Part shown: positions 18,453-25,535 of the stretch, in pieces
Layout of the letters: each line of letters starts with the position of its first letter
How positions within the stretch are numbered: the first letter of the stretch is position 1
NCBI RefSeq assembly: GCF_003992315.1
Contig: NZ_RQVE01000004.1
Span: 110,433 to 174,432 of the forward strand
DNA length: 64,000 nt
From: Veillonella sp. 3891
GTDB taxonomy: Bacteria; Bacillota; Negativicutes; Veillonellales; Veillonellaceae
Reading direction: 5' to 3'
Notes under the pieces: model-generated
What the model was told of the DNA's origin: nothing
What the model saw: only the letters and a program-made list of their open reading frames with translations
The model's database searches: none
Position numbers and translations under genes: made by a program

Positions 18453-19634
18453 ATGTTAGTGGGACTACGAATTCTCCTCATCATTACGATTATGGGGGGA
18501 TTAATTGCATTTTTAGGCGATAAAATTGGCACCAAAGTAGGAAAACGTCGCATGAGTTTGTTTGGGTTACGCCCTAAGCATACGTCTATCATTGTGACAA
18601 TAGTAACGGGTATTTTAATTTCCGCAGCCACATTGGGTGTACTTAGTATTGCATCCAACAATGTGCGTACTGCTTTGTTCGGTATGGATAAACTGAAAGC
18701 CGAGATGGCGCAACTTTCAGAAGATATCGACAAAAAAACAAAAGCGTTACAACAAAGTAATGATGAATTGAACCAAAAAAATAAACAATTGCAAAAGGTA
18801 CAAAGTGATGTACAAGCAACGGAACAAGAACTAGAAGAAACGCGAAGTGCTTTAGCAAACATGGGAGATCAATTGGTATCGATCCAAGATGCCTATGCAG
18901 AAGCTGAGCATAAGTTAGTGGCGTCCAATGCGGAAGTAGGTCGTTTAGAAGATGTACGGACGCAACTAGAAAGTCATGTACAAGACTTACAAATAACAAC
19001 AAAAGAATTAGAGGATGGCATCAATCATGTTCGTGAAGGCAATGTAGTATTCCGCAATGGGGAAGTCTTATCCCAAGCAGTGATTCGACCAGGCTTAGGG
19101 GAAGTGGAAAGCATGGCAGCCTTAACTAGTTTCTTGAAAGATACGAATCGTCTGATTTTGAATCGATTCCAAATGGAAGAGGAAAAAACAGTCATTTACG
19201 TAAGTCGAGATAATTTGAATGAAGTGGCAAAAGTAGTGGCCTCTACAGATAAACCATTGATGATTCGGGTTACCGCATCTGCCAACATTATTTATGGAGA
19301 ACCAGCACTAGCAGAAATTCATGCATATCCTCATGATATGATTTTCAAAAAGGATACAGTTCTCTGGTCATCTTTAATAAATGGTGGTAACAGCGCACAA
19401 GATCAAGTGTTGGCTTTCTTAAAAGAAGTCAATGTAGAGGTAAAGAAACACGGTATCTTGCCTGATCCCATTACTGGCGAAGTGGGTTCTTTACCTGGCA
19501 ATGAGCTGTTTACTACGATACGAAAAGTCGAAAATCAGCGTGGTCCTGTACGCTTAGAAGCTGTTACTAGAGAAGATACTTTCACTAGTGGGCCTGTACA
19601 AATTTTGCTTCGTGTCATTCCGGTAAATCAGTGA
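18453..19634 (+). CDS. DUF3084-like membrane-anchored coiled-coil protein
   Basis: About 393 residues. Two membrane segments lie near the N-terminus (about 3-25 and 46-68), then a long coiled coil (about 75-195, Gln/Lys/Glu/Leu heptads), then a mixed alpha/beta C-terminal domain with PGLGEVESMAALTSFL and RVTASANIIYGEPALAEIHAYP. This matches proteins annotated DUF3084, of unknown function. The topology suggests an inner-membrane protein with a rod-like extension. ATG 18453 is chosen over TTG 18432 because a GAGG lies about 10 bases upstream. It is followed by a RuvC-fold gene 10 bases later. Confidence 0.72.
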   Translation: MLVGLRILLIITIMGGLIAFLGDKIGTKVGKRRMSLFGLRPKHTSIIVTIVTGILISAATLGVLSIASNNVRTALFGMDKLKAEMAQLSEDIDKKTKALQQSNDELNQKNKQLQKVQSDVQATEQELEETRSALANMGDQLVSIQDAYAEAEHKLVASNAEVGRLEDVRTQLESHVQDLQITTKELEDGINHVREGNVVFRNGEVLSQAVIRPGLGEVESMAALTSFLKDTNRLILNRFQMEEEKTVIYVSRDNLNEVAKVVASTDKPLMIRVTASANIIYGEPALAEIHAYPHDMIFKKDTVLWSSLINGGNSAQDQVLAFLKEVNVEVKKHGILPDPITGEVGSLPGNELFTTIRKVENQRGPVRLEAVTREDTFTSGPVQILLRVIPVNQ

Positions 19635-19644
19635 GGTGTAGACA

Positions 19645-20067
19645 ATGGCATTGGAACCTTATGTATTGGCAGTTGACCCGGGGCGTGACAAAACCGGAAT
19701 TGCGATTCTTACTAGAACATCTCAATTAGTGATGATGGATATTGTGCCTACTGATTCCGTAATGAGTGAATTACAATCTCTGTTAAGGATGTATGCAGGG
19801 GTATCTGTTTTAGTCTGTGGAAATGGAACGAATCATAAAGCGGTAGGGACTATTATAAAACATGTAGCAGAATCGCAAAGAAAAAAATTTACCTTTGTCA
19901 ATGAAAAGCATACTACAGAAGAGGCACGGCGTCGTTATTTTGAAGTACATCCACCTACAGGGTGGCGAAAATTAGTGCCAAAGGGCATGTTATATCCTCC
20001 TGTTCCTGTGGATGATATTACGGCGTGGATAATAGGAGAACGTTGGTTAGTAACAAATAAGGAGTGA
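19645..20067 (+). CDS. RNase H/RuvC-fold protein, YqgF-like
   Basis: A 140-residue protein beginning LAVDPGRDKTGIAIL, the first strand and acidic residue of the RuvC/YqgF nuclease fold, followed by VCGNGTNHKA, a Glu in FVNEKHTTEEARRRYFE, and a C-terminal VDDITAWIIGERW with a conserved Asp pair. Three acidic positions of a nuclease site therefore seem present. It could be a Holliday-junction or rRNA-processing nuclease, but it diverges from classic RuvX, so the substrate is uncertain. Its stop overlaps the next gene's upstream GTG. Confidence 0.65.
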   Translation: MALEPYVLAVDPGRDKTGIAILTRTSQLVMMDIVPTDSVMSELQSLLRMYAGVSVLVCGNGTNHKAVGTIIKHVAESQRKKFTFVNEKHTTEEARRRYFEVHPPTGWRKLVPKGMLYPPVPVDDITAWIIGERWLVTNKE

Positions 20068-20078
20068 GTATCCGAAGG

Positions 20079-20948
20079 ATGAAAGAACACAAAAGTAGAA
20101 AACGAAAATTAATGGATATGGCTATGCGCTACTTCATGATGATTATTGGTGCAGTCATTTATACCTATGGGCTAGATGTATTTCTCGTACCAAATCACCT
20201 GATTGATGGCGGTGTGGTAGGTATTGCGTTGATGGCGAGTAAGCTATCTGGTATCTCATTTAGTGTACTAGTTATGTTGATTAATCTACCGTTTTTATAC
20301 GTAGGATATATGCAGATTGGTAAAAGTTTTACCATATCCACCCTATTCGCCATAGCGTGCATTTCCGTATTTTCTGCTTTCATGCATCATGTGCCGCCTA
20401 TTGTGCATGACCCATTACTGGCAGCTGTTTTTGGCGGAATTATCCTTGGCCTTGGGGTAGGGATTATTATACGAAATGGTGGGTCCTTAGATGGATCGGA
20501 AATTGTAGCCATCATCTTTGATAAAAAGAGCTCTTTTTCCGTAGGTGAAATCGTCATGTTCCTAAACTTCTTTATTTTAGGAGCAGCGGGCTTTGTATAT
20601 GATTGGAATAGCGCTATGTATTCCTTGATTGCCTATTTCGTAGCCTATAAAATGATGGACTTAGTCATTACGGGTGTAGAAGAATCGAAAGGCGTTATGG
20701 TCATCACCGATAAATCGGAAGAAGTGGCTGATGTAGTGATGCATCGATTGGGGCGTGGTGTCACTTTGCTATATGGTGAAGGGGCGTATACAAAGACTCC
20801 AAAACGTATCATTTACTGTGTGGTAACACGGTTGGAATTAACAAAATTGAAAGATATTATTTATGAAGTGGATGACAATGCTTTCATCACCATCAATGAT
20901 GTACATGATGTATTCGGTGGGCAGTTCGGCAAAAAATCAATTCATTAA
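20079..20948 (+). CDS. YitT-family membrane protein (DUF2179)
   Basis: About 289 residues with five or six membrane segments (residues 15-180) and a soluble C-terminal domain (about 205-285). The latter holds GRGVTLLYGEGAYTKTPKRII, a DUF2179 signature, and VFGGQFGK at the end. The family is common in Firmicutes and its transported substrate, if any, is unknown. The start could be GTG 20064 (which overlaps the AAGGAG) or ATG 20079; the latter is chosen. Confidence 0.85.
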   Translation: MKEHKSRKRKLMDMAMRYFMMIIGAVIYTYGLDVFLVPNHLIDGGVVGIALMASKLSGISFSVLVMLINLPFLYVGYMQIGKSFTISTLFAIACISVFSAFMHHVPPIVHDPLLAAVFGGIILGLGVGIIIRNGGSLDGSEIVAIIFDKKSSFSVGEIVMFLNFFILGAAGFVYDWNSAMYSLIAYFVAYKMMDLVITGVEESKGVMVITDKSEEVADVVMHRLGRGVTLLYGEGAYTKTPKRIIYCVVTRLELTKLKDIIYEVDDNAFITINDVHDVFGGQFGKKSIH

Positions 20949-20999
20949 TCGATGATTACAAGATACGTATTAGTACGCATCCTTAGAATAGGAGGAACT

Positions 21000-21602
21000 A
21001 TGGAAAAAGATACAGCCATAGGCAGTCAAATTTTGAAAGAAGCTCGTGAGTGGATACAAGCTATTATTGTGGCTCTTATTGTAGCCATGTTAACGCATAT
21101 ATTTATTGTGCAACCTACGAGAGTGTCTGGGGAATCAATGGAGGATACCTTACATAATGGGGACTTCTTGTTAATTAGTAAATGGTCTCATGTGATGCGA
21201 GACATACCCAATTATGAAGATATTGTCATCATTGATAGCCGGGTGCAACGAGAACGCTCTTGGAAAGATGATGTGATGGAACCGTTGATGAACTATGCTA
21301 GTGTGGTAGTTCCATCCTTGCAAGGACATGATGTGTGGGTAAAACGAGTGATCGGTCGTCCAGGTGATACATTAGAATTTAAAGAAGGCCATGTGTGGAG
21401 AAATGGTACCAAGCTAAACGAGACGTATACTAAAAAAGAAACGATGAAGTTTGAACGCTCCTTACCAATTACTGTTCCAGAAGGGCATGTATTTGTGATG
21501 GGAGACAATCGTAATCATTCTTCAGATAGCCGTTTTATTGGATTTGTACCAGCGGATCATGTACTTGGTAAATTAGCGTATCATATACGTAATCCATTCT
21601 AA
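21000..21602 (+). CDS. lepB: Signal peptidase I
   Basis: Cleaves signal peptides of exported proteins at the outer face of the inner membrane. About 200 residues: one N-terminal membrane segment (about 17-38), then the catalytic serine box PTRVSGESMEDTLHNGD, the catalytic lysine box VWVKRVIGRPGDTLEF, and the C-terminal GDNRNHSSDSR box. The AGGAGG at about 20989-20995 favours ATG 21000 over an upstream in-frame ATG at 20952. Family S26. Confidence 0.95.
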   Translation: MEKDTAIGSQILKEAREWIQAIIVALIVAMLTHIFIVQPTRVSGESMEDTLHNGDFLLISKWSHVMRDIPNYEDIVIIDSRVQRERSWKDDVMEPLMNYASVVVPSLQGHDVWVKRVIGRPGDTLEFKEGHVWRNGTKLNETYTKKETMKFERSLPITVPEGHVFVMGDNRNHSSDSRFIGFVPADHVLGKLAYHIRNPF

Positions 21603-21624
21603 CTATAATAAAATATAATCATTT

Positions 21625-21653
21625 GGAATCCTGTGCCTTGGCATAGGATTTCC
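21625..21653 (+). terminator. Hairpin between lepB and cobO
   Basis: GGAATCCTGTGCC pairs imperfectly with GGCATAGGATTTCC around a TT loop. There is no real T-run, so it may be a weak terminator or a processing hairpin. Confidence 0.35.
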
Positions 21654-21681
21654 ATATATTCTAAGAAAGGTGGAGAGATAA

Positions 21682-22215
21682 ATGGGTGAAGGTTTAATCT
21701 TAGTCAATACAGGAGACGGGAAAGGCAAGACAACAGCGGCTTTGGGCGTTGCACTGCGTTCAGCGGGCTGTGGTAGAAAAGTACTTATTTTACAATTTAT
21801 TAAAAGTGGTGCGAATTATGGCGAATTAGCAGGCATTGATTTATTACCAACCGTAGAAATTCGATCCATGGGCAAAGGCTTTATCTTTCACAAGCAGGAA
21901 GAATCAGAAGAAAAAATGAAGGAACATCAACAAGCAGCCAAAGAAGCATGGGCTATGGTGGAAACAGAAGTGAAGTCTGGCCAATGGGATTTGATTATCC
22001 TCGATGAAATCAATTATGCCATTCATTATGGATTAGTAGATGTAGAGACAGTGGTAAACTTGCTGAAAACAAAACCGGAGAACTTGGACATGATTTTAAC
22101 AGGTCGCAACGCACGTCCGGAGATTATTGAGTTGGCGCATACTGTCACAGAAATGAAAGTTATCAAACATGCATACCAACAGGGGATTAAAGCTAAACGT
22201 GGTATTGAATTCTAA
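21682..22215 (+). CDS. cobO: Cob(I)alamin adenosyltransferase, CobO/BtuR type
   Basis: Transfers the adenosyl group of ATP to reduced corrinoids to make adenosylcobalamin. The 177 residues include the inverted P-loop GDGKGKTTAALG (residues about 11-22), ILDEINYAI and LTGRNARPEII, all typical of the CobA/CobO/BtuR family. It stands alone rather than in a cob operon. If this is Veillonella, the coenzyme would serve methylmalonyl-CoA mutase in succinate-to-propionate metabolism; that link is inference. No cobalamin riboswitch is recognised upstream. Confidence 0.93.
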   Translation: MGEGLILVNTGDGKGKTTAALGVALRSAGCGRKVLILQFIKSGANYGELAGIDLLPTVEIRSMGKGFIFHKQEESEEKMKEHQQAAKEAWAMVETEVKSGQWDLIILDEINYAIHYGLVDVETVVNLLKTKPENLDMILTGRNARPEIIELAHTVTEMKVIKHAYQQGIKAKRGIEF

Positions 22216-22307
22216 GTAATACGGTTTACCTATGTATTTGAATACTTGATGTTGCAGAAAATAAAAGGCTTATGCAAAAACCACATCGAAAATCTTAAAA
22301 ATAGTTC

Positions 22308-22336
22308 TTGCGTAAGTGCAGAAAAACAAGTACAAT
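22308..22336 (+). promoter_or_regulatory. Promoter of the superoxide reductase gene
   Basis: -35 TTGCGT (22308-22313), 17-base spacer, -10 TACAAT (22331-22336). The -10 lies inside an imperfect 7-1-7 palindrome, TACAATA-A-TAGTGTA (22331-22345). Confidence 0.55.
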
Positions 22337-22360
22337 AATAGTGTACTAATTTAGTGCTTT

Positions 22361-22380
22361 ACATGGAAAGGTTTCCATGT
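22361..22380. promoter_or_regulatory. Palindrome in the superoxide reductase leader
   Basis: ACATGGAAA and TTTCCATGT flank a central GG, a perfect 9-2-9 inverted repeat about 18 bases past the predicted transcription start. It could be an operator; the 2-base centre is too short for a good RNA hairpin loop unless the top pairs open. Confidence 0.5.
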
Positions 22381-22414
22381 TTGGATATGATATTAATTCA
22401 AGGGGGTTATACCT

Positions 22415-22810
22415 ATGGCTATCACAAATTATGTAAAAACAGCTGAATTTGCAACAGAAAAACACGTTCCAGTTATCACAGCACCTGACACTGTAAAAGC
22501 TGGCGAACGCGTAGTTATCGAATTAGAAGTGGGTAAAGAAATTGCTCATCCTAACACAGTAGAACATCATATTTCTTGGATCAAATTGTACTATGTAGAA
22601 GAAGGCACACAACTTCCTTACGAAGTAGCTCGTCTTGAGTTCAACGTACATGGTGAAGCACCTACAGGCGCTAACGAAGGTCCTGTACATGCAGAAGCAG
22701 CAGGTGTTGTTACAGCATCTTTCAAAAAATCTGGTCGTTTGATCGCAACATCTTACTGCAACATCCACGGCTTGTGGGAATCTGAAAAAGATATCGTAGT
22801 AGAAGGCTAA
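22415..22810 (+). CDS. Superoxide reductase, class II (neelaredoxin type)
   Basis: A 131-residue desulfoferrodoxin-family protein that reduces superoxide to peroxide at a mononuclear iron centre. The iron ligands are visible: His in EKHVPVI, the EHHISW pair, and Cys/His in SYCNIHGLW. The Glu-Lys preceding the first His is the conserved active-site pair. No N-terminal rubredoxin-like iron domain is present, so it is the one-iron class. Codon use is strongly biased (GAA, CGT, GTA) and the AAGGGGG ribosome-binding site is good, so high expression is likely. It is monocistronic, between its own promoter and a terminator. Confidence 0.93.
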   Translation: MAITNYVKTAEFATEKHVPVITAPDTVKAGERVVIELEVGKEIAHPNTVEHHISWIKLYYVEEGTQLPYEVARLEFNVHGEAPTGANEGPVHAEAAGVVTASFKKSGRLIATSYCNIHGLWESEKDIVVEG

Positions 22811-22843
22811 TTTTGGATTAGACATCTAACTGAATTGATTATG

Positions 22844-22885
22844 ATAAGGACTGTTACCCCTAGTAAGGGATGACAGTCCTTTATT
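22844..22885 (+). terminator. Terminator of the superoxide reductase gene
   Basis: AAGGACTGT pairs with ACAGTCCTT, with an inner CCC/GGG, followed by TTATTATT. Confidence 0.75.
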
Positions 22886-22920
22886 ATTACGTATAGAATT
22901 TGTATAGGCATAGACTGTTG

Positions 22921-22926
22921 TATAAT
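22921..22926 (+). promoter_or_regulatory. Possible -10 box for aspartokinase
   Basis: TATAAT at 22921-22926 lies 157 bases before the lysC start; the -35 match is poor. The leader that follows is very AT-rich. I see no recognisable lysine riboswitch core in it. Confidence 0.35.
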
Positions 22927-23082
22927 ATAGTAAAAATATATATAGAAATATCTACCTTAAAAAGACAAATGTATGATAAAAATAGTAAAATATTACAAAA
23001 ATCCTTTACTTTAGTAGCGTAGTATGGTAGATTAATATAGATATTGTTTTATACTTTAGTATCTTATAAATGAGGGATTGCA

Positions 23083-24312
23083 GTGGCATTAATAGTGAAA
23101 AAATTTGGTGGTAGCTCTGTGGCGACACCTGAAAAAATATTTAACATTGTAAATCGCGTGTTACGTGATAAACAACCAGAGGATCGTATTGTGGTGGTTG
23201 TTTCTGCCATGGGCGATACAACAGATGATTTGGTGAACTTGGCGAAAGAAGTAACTTCTATGCCATATGGTCGTGAAATGGACCGTCTTCTTTCTACAGG
23301 AGAGCAAGTAACGATTGCATTGATGGCACTGGCGTTCCAAGCAAAAGGTCATGCAGCAGTTTCTATGACTGGTGAACAAGCAGGCATTGCTACTAGCGAT
23401 GCATTTGGTAAAGCTCGCATTTTAGAGATTGAACCAAAGCGTGTGCTTGAAGCATTAGAAGCTGGTAACATTGTGGTAGTAGCAGGTTTCCAAGGTATGA
23501 CGGAAGCAGGAGATATTACTACATTGGGCCGTGGCGGTTCTGATACAACAGCCGTAGCATTAGCAGGGGCTATGCAAGCTGATGTATGTGAAATATTTAC
23601 AGATGTAGATGGGGTATACTCCACAGATCCACGAGTGGCACCGGGTGCTGTAAAATTGAAAGAAATCACTTATGGTGAAATGCTAGAAATGGCGCGCTTA
23701 GGGGCAGGCGTTATGCAACCAAGAGCGGTCGAAATGGGACATCGGTATGGGGTGCCAATTCATGTACGATCTACTTTCAGTGATGAAGAAGGCACGATAA
23801 TTCGAGAGGAGTATACAATGAAAGCAAATCAATACGCGATTACAGGCGTTGCAGATGATACTAATGTGGCAAAAGTAAGTCTTGTAGGGGTGGAAAATAT
23901 TCCAGGTGTGGCACATCAAGTGTTCCAAGCGTTGGCTAATAAGAGTATCGACGTAGACATGATTGTGCAAAGTATCCGCACTACAGATGATAAACGAACA
24001 GATATTGTGTTCACTATCACACGTGATGATGTGAACCTAGCGAAACAAGTGCTTGATGAACTTGGTCAATCCATGTCTATCGAAGAGTGTGTGATCAACG
24101 AAAATATGGCGAAGGTGTCTATTATTGGAGCAGGTATGTTGGGTCAACCAGGGGTCGCTGCGAAAATGTTTGGCATTTTATCTGACGAAGGCGTGAATAT
24201 CGAGATTATCAGCACATCTGAAATCAGTATTTCTTGCCTTATCGGAGAAGAACATATTAAAACGGCGGTTCGTGCCATCCACGATAAGTTAGTATTAGAC
24301 GGCAGAGGTTAA
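23083..24312 (+). CDS. lysC: Aspartate kinase
   Basis: Phosphorylates aspartate at the entry to lysine, threonine and methionine synthesis. The 409 residues are an amino acid kinase domain (about 1-245; VKKFGGSSVATPEKI, then FQGMTEAGDITTLGRGGSDTTAV) and two C-terminal ACT domains (about 265-405), the regulatory site for lysine and/or threonine. The start is GTG at 23083 behind GAGGG. The length fits the monofunctional alpha-type enzyme. An internal start for a beta subunit is possible (an ATG at 23818 follows GAGAGGAG), as in Bacillus lysC. Confidence 0.95.
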   Translation: MALIVKKFGGSSVATPEKIFNIVNRVLRDKQPEDRIVVVVSAMGDTTDDLVNLAKEVTSMPYGREMDRLLSTGEQVTIALMALAFQAKGHAAVSMTGEQAGIATSDAFGKARILEIEPKRVLEALEAGNIVVVAGFQGMTEAGDITTLGRGGSDTTAVALAGAMQADVCEIFTDVDGVYSTDPRVAPGAVKLKEITYGEMLEMARLGAGVMQPRAVEMGHRYGVPIHVRSTFSDEEGTIIREEYTMKANQYAITGVADDTNVAKVSLVGVENIPGVAHQVFQALANKSIDVDMIVQSIRTTDDKRTDIVFTITRDDVNLAKQVLDELGQSMSIEECVINENMAKVSIIGAGMLGQPGVAAKMFGILSDEGVNIEIISTSEISISCLIGEEHIKTAVRAIHDKLVLDGRG

Positions 24313-24339
24313 GTAACGACTAGAAAAGAAGGTATGGGA

Positions 24340-25035
24340 ATGAATGATAAGAAAAAGGAACGATATATACAACTAGGGTTGTTGAGCGGATTGGTGATAC
24401 TAGGAGTTCTAGTGTACGTCCTTGTTCCAGGTTTCTATGATGACATGTGGGAATTAATTCTTTCTGGTGATGTACAACGCATGGCAGAGGTATTACAATC
24501 CTATGGTCCGTGGGCCATGGTGATCAGCTTTGTTTTGGATGTACTCATCAATGCGCTAGGATTTTTACCGTCCATCTTCTTTTCCACAGCCAATGGTTTG
24601 CTATTTGGTGTAGTACCAGGGATAATTATCTCTTGGCTAGCAGAAACAGTGGGCGTTGTACTGAGCTTTATGATTATGCGCTATATCTTACGAGATACGG
24701 CGCATAAGGTTATAGAAAAGAGCGAGTTTTTACTGAAAGTGGATGACTTTAGTGGTAAAAATGGTTTGACTGTCATGCTCTTCGCTCGTGCCATTCCGTA
24801 TTTTCCAAGTGGTATCATTACTGCCTTGGGAGCGATTAGCCAAATTTCTTTGCGCGATTATATTATCGCCAACTTGGTGGGGAAATTCCCTTCCACAGCA
24901 CTAGAAGTCATCGTCGGTCACGATGCGGTGCTATTGCAAGATAACTTAGGTCGTTTAACAATCGTCATACTCGTTGCGTCGGTTTTGTATTTCCTATTGT
25001 GGAAAGGATACCAGCGATGGGTGAAGCAGAGGTAA
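24340..25035 (+). CDS. TVP38/TMEM64-family (VTT domain) membrane protein
   Basis: About 231 residues with several membrane segments. The VTT-domain pattern is visible: GFLPSIFFSTANGLLFG, then WLAETVGVVLSFMIMRY, and FARAIPYFPSGIITALGA, with the conserved phenylalanine/proline turn. The family is related to DedA proteins, which are implicated in lipid flipping; the substrate here is unknown. ATG 24340 is spaced better from AAGAAGG than ATG 24334. It follows lysC by about 27 bases and ends before a strong terminator. Confidence 0.85.
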   Translation: MNDKKKERYIQLGLLSGLVILGVLVYVLVPGFYDDMWELILSGDVQRMAEVLQSYGPWAMVISFVLDVLINALGFLPSIFFSTANGLLFGVVPGIIISWLAETVGVVLSFMIMRYILRDTAHKVIEKSEFLLKVDDFSGKNGLTVMLFARAIPYFPSGIITALGAISQISLRDYIIANLVGKFPSTALEVIVGHDAVLLQDNLGRLTIVILVASVLYFLLWKGYQRWVKQR

Positions 25036-25140
25036 GCAATTAAGGATGTCTTGTACCGTTGTAAAGGTTGATTATATCTAATCGGCATATATCATGACGA
25101 TGAAATAGATAGTTTTGAAAGAGTATAAGAAATAGAAAGA

Positions 25141-25177
25141 GGAACGTTGATAGAGAGTTATCAGCGTTCCTTTTTTG
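25141..25177 (+). terminator. Terminator after the VTT-domain gene
   Basis: GGAACGTTGA pairs with a near-perfect ATCAGCGTTCC (one bulge), followed by TTTTTT. It insulates the CRISPR module from the upstream operon. Confidence 0.9.
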
Positions 25178-25256
25178 TATATGAGAGTCTGTTATAGTTT
25201 TTTGAATAGATGATAGTATGTAATGTGTATGTATGCGTTCATTTTTGTCTGGAAAA

Positions 25257-25377
25257 TAAAAAAACTCAATTCCTAATGAATTGAGTTAAGTACCCACAGC
25301 GGGTGCCCCAAGGGCGATGAAAATAAATTCGTATTTGAACGAGTGTGATTCTGTAAATGACTCAAACTCTTTGAGAC
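25257..25377 (-). ncRNA. tracrRNA of the type II-A CRISPR system
   Basis: On the + strand 25341-25366 is identical for 26 bases (AGTGTGATTC.. to ..GACTCAAAC) to the TTCTG variant of the array repeat, so the minus-strand transcript carries the anti-repeat. Reading down the minus strand there follow hairpins typical of tracrRNA: GCCC-TT-GGGGC, then ACCC-GCTGT-GGGT, then ACTCAATTC-ATTAG-GAATTGAGT with a T-run, a Rho-independent end near 25257. A promoter lies at the right distance. The expected length is about 120 nt. It pairs with crRNA transcribed from the + strand array, for RNase III processing and Cas9 loading. Confidence 0.9.
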
Positions 25378-25383
25378 ACCTAT

Positions 25384-25412
25384 ATTGTATACAAAAAAAG
25401 AGGTGGAGTCAA
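25384..25412 (-). promoter_or_regulatory. Strong promoter of tracrRNA
   Basis: On the minus strand: -35 TTGACT (25412-25407), 17-base spacer, -10 TACAAT (25389-25384), predicted start near 25377. Near-consensus sigma-70 spacing. Confidence 0.8.
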
Positions 25413-25426
25413 GCTTTTTTTAGTAG

Positions 25427-25432
25427 TATAAT
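25427..25432 (+). promoter_or_regulatory. -10 box of the cas operon promoter
   Basis: TATAAT at 25427-25432, about 100 bases before the cas9 start. The expected -35 position (25404-25409, TGGAGT) is poor and coincides with the -35 of the divergent tracrRNA promoter. Confidence 0.55.
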
Positions 25433-25535
25433 ACAATTAAATAACAGATGGTAATATTCATTTTGATATATAGTCATGGATATTGCTTTTTCATTGCGTG
25501 ATGACGGTTATCTTATATGGGAAGGGAGAAGTACA

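Noticed and set aside
21603..21681. Cobalamin riboswitch before cobO
   Set aside because: The gap is only 79 bases and holds one simple hairpin; it lacks the B12-box pattern and is too short.
22927..23082. Lysine riboswitch before lysC
   Set aside because: The leader is AT-rich and lacks the conserved GC-rich helices and core of the L-box by eye; no terminator or anti-terminator pair is seen.
25476..25535. Cas9 start at ATG 25476
   Set aside because: No ribosome-binding site before it, and a strong GAAGGGAG site precedes ATG 25536.
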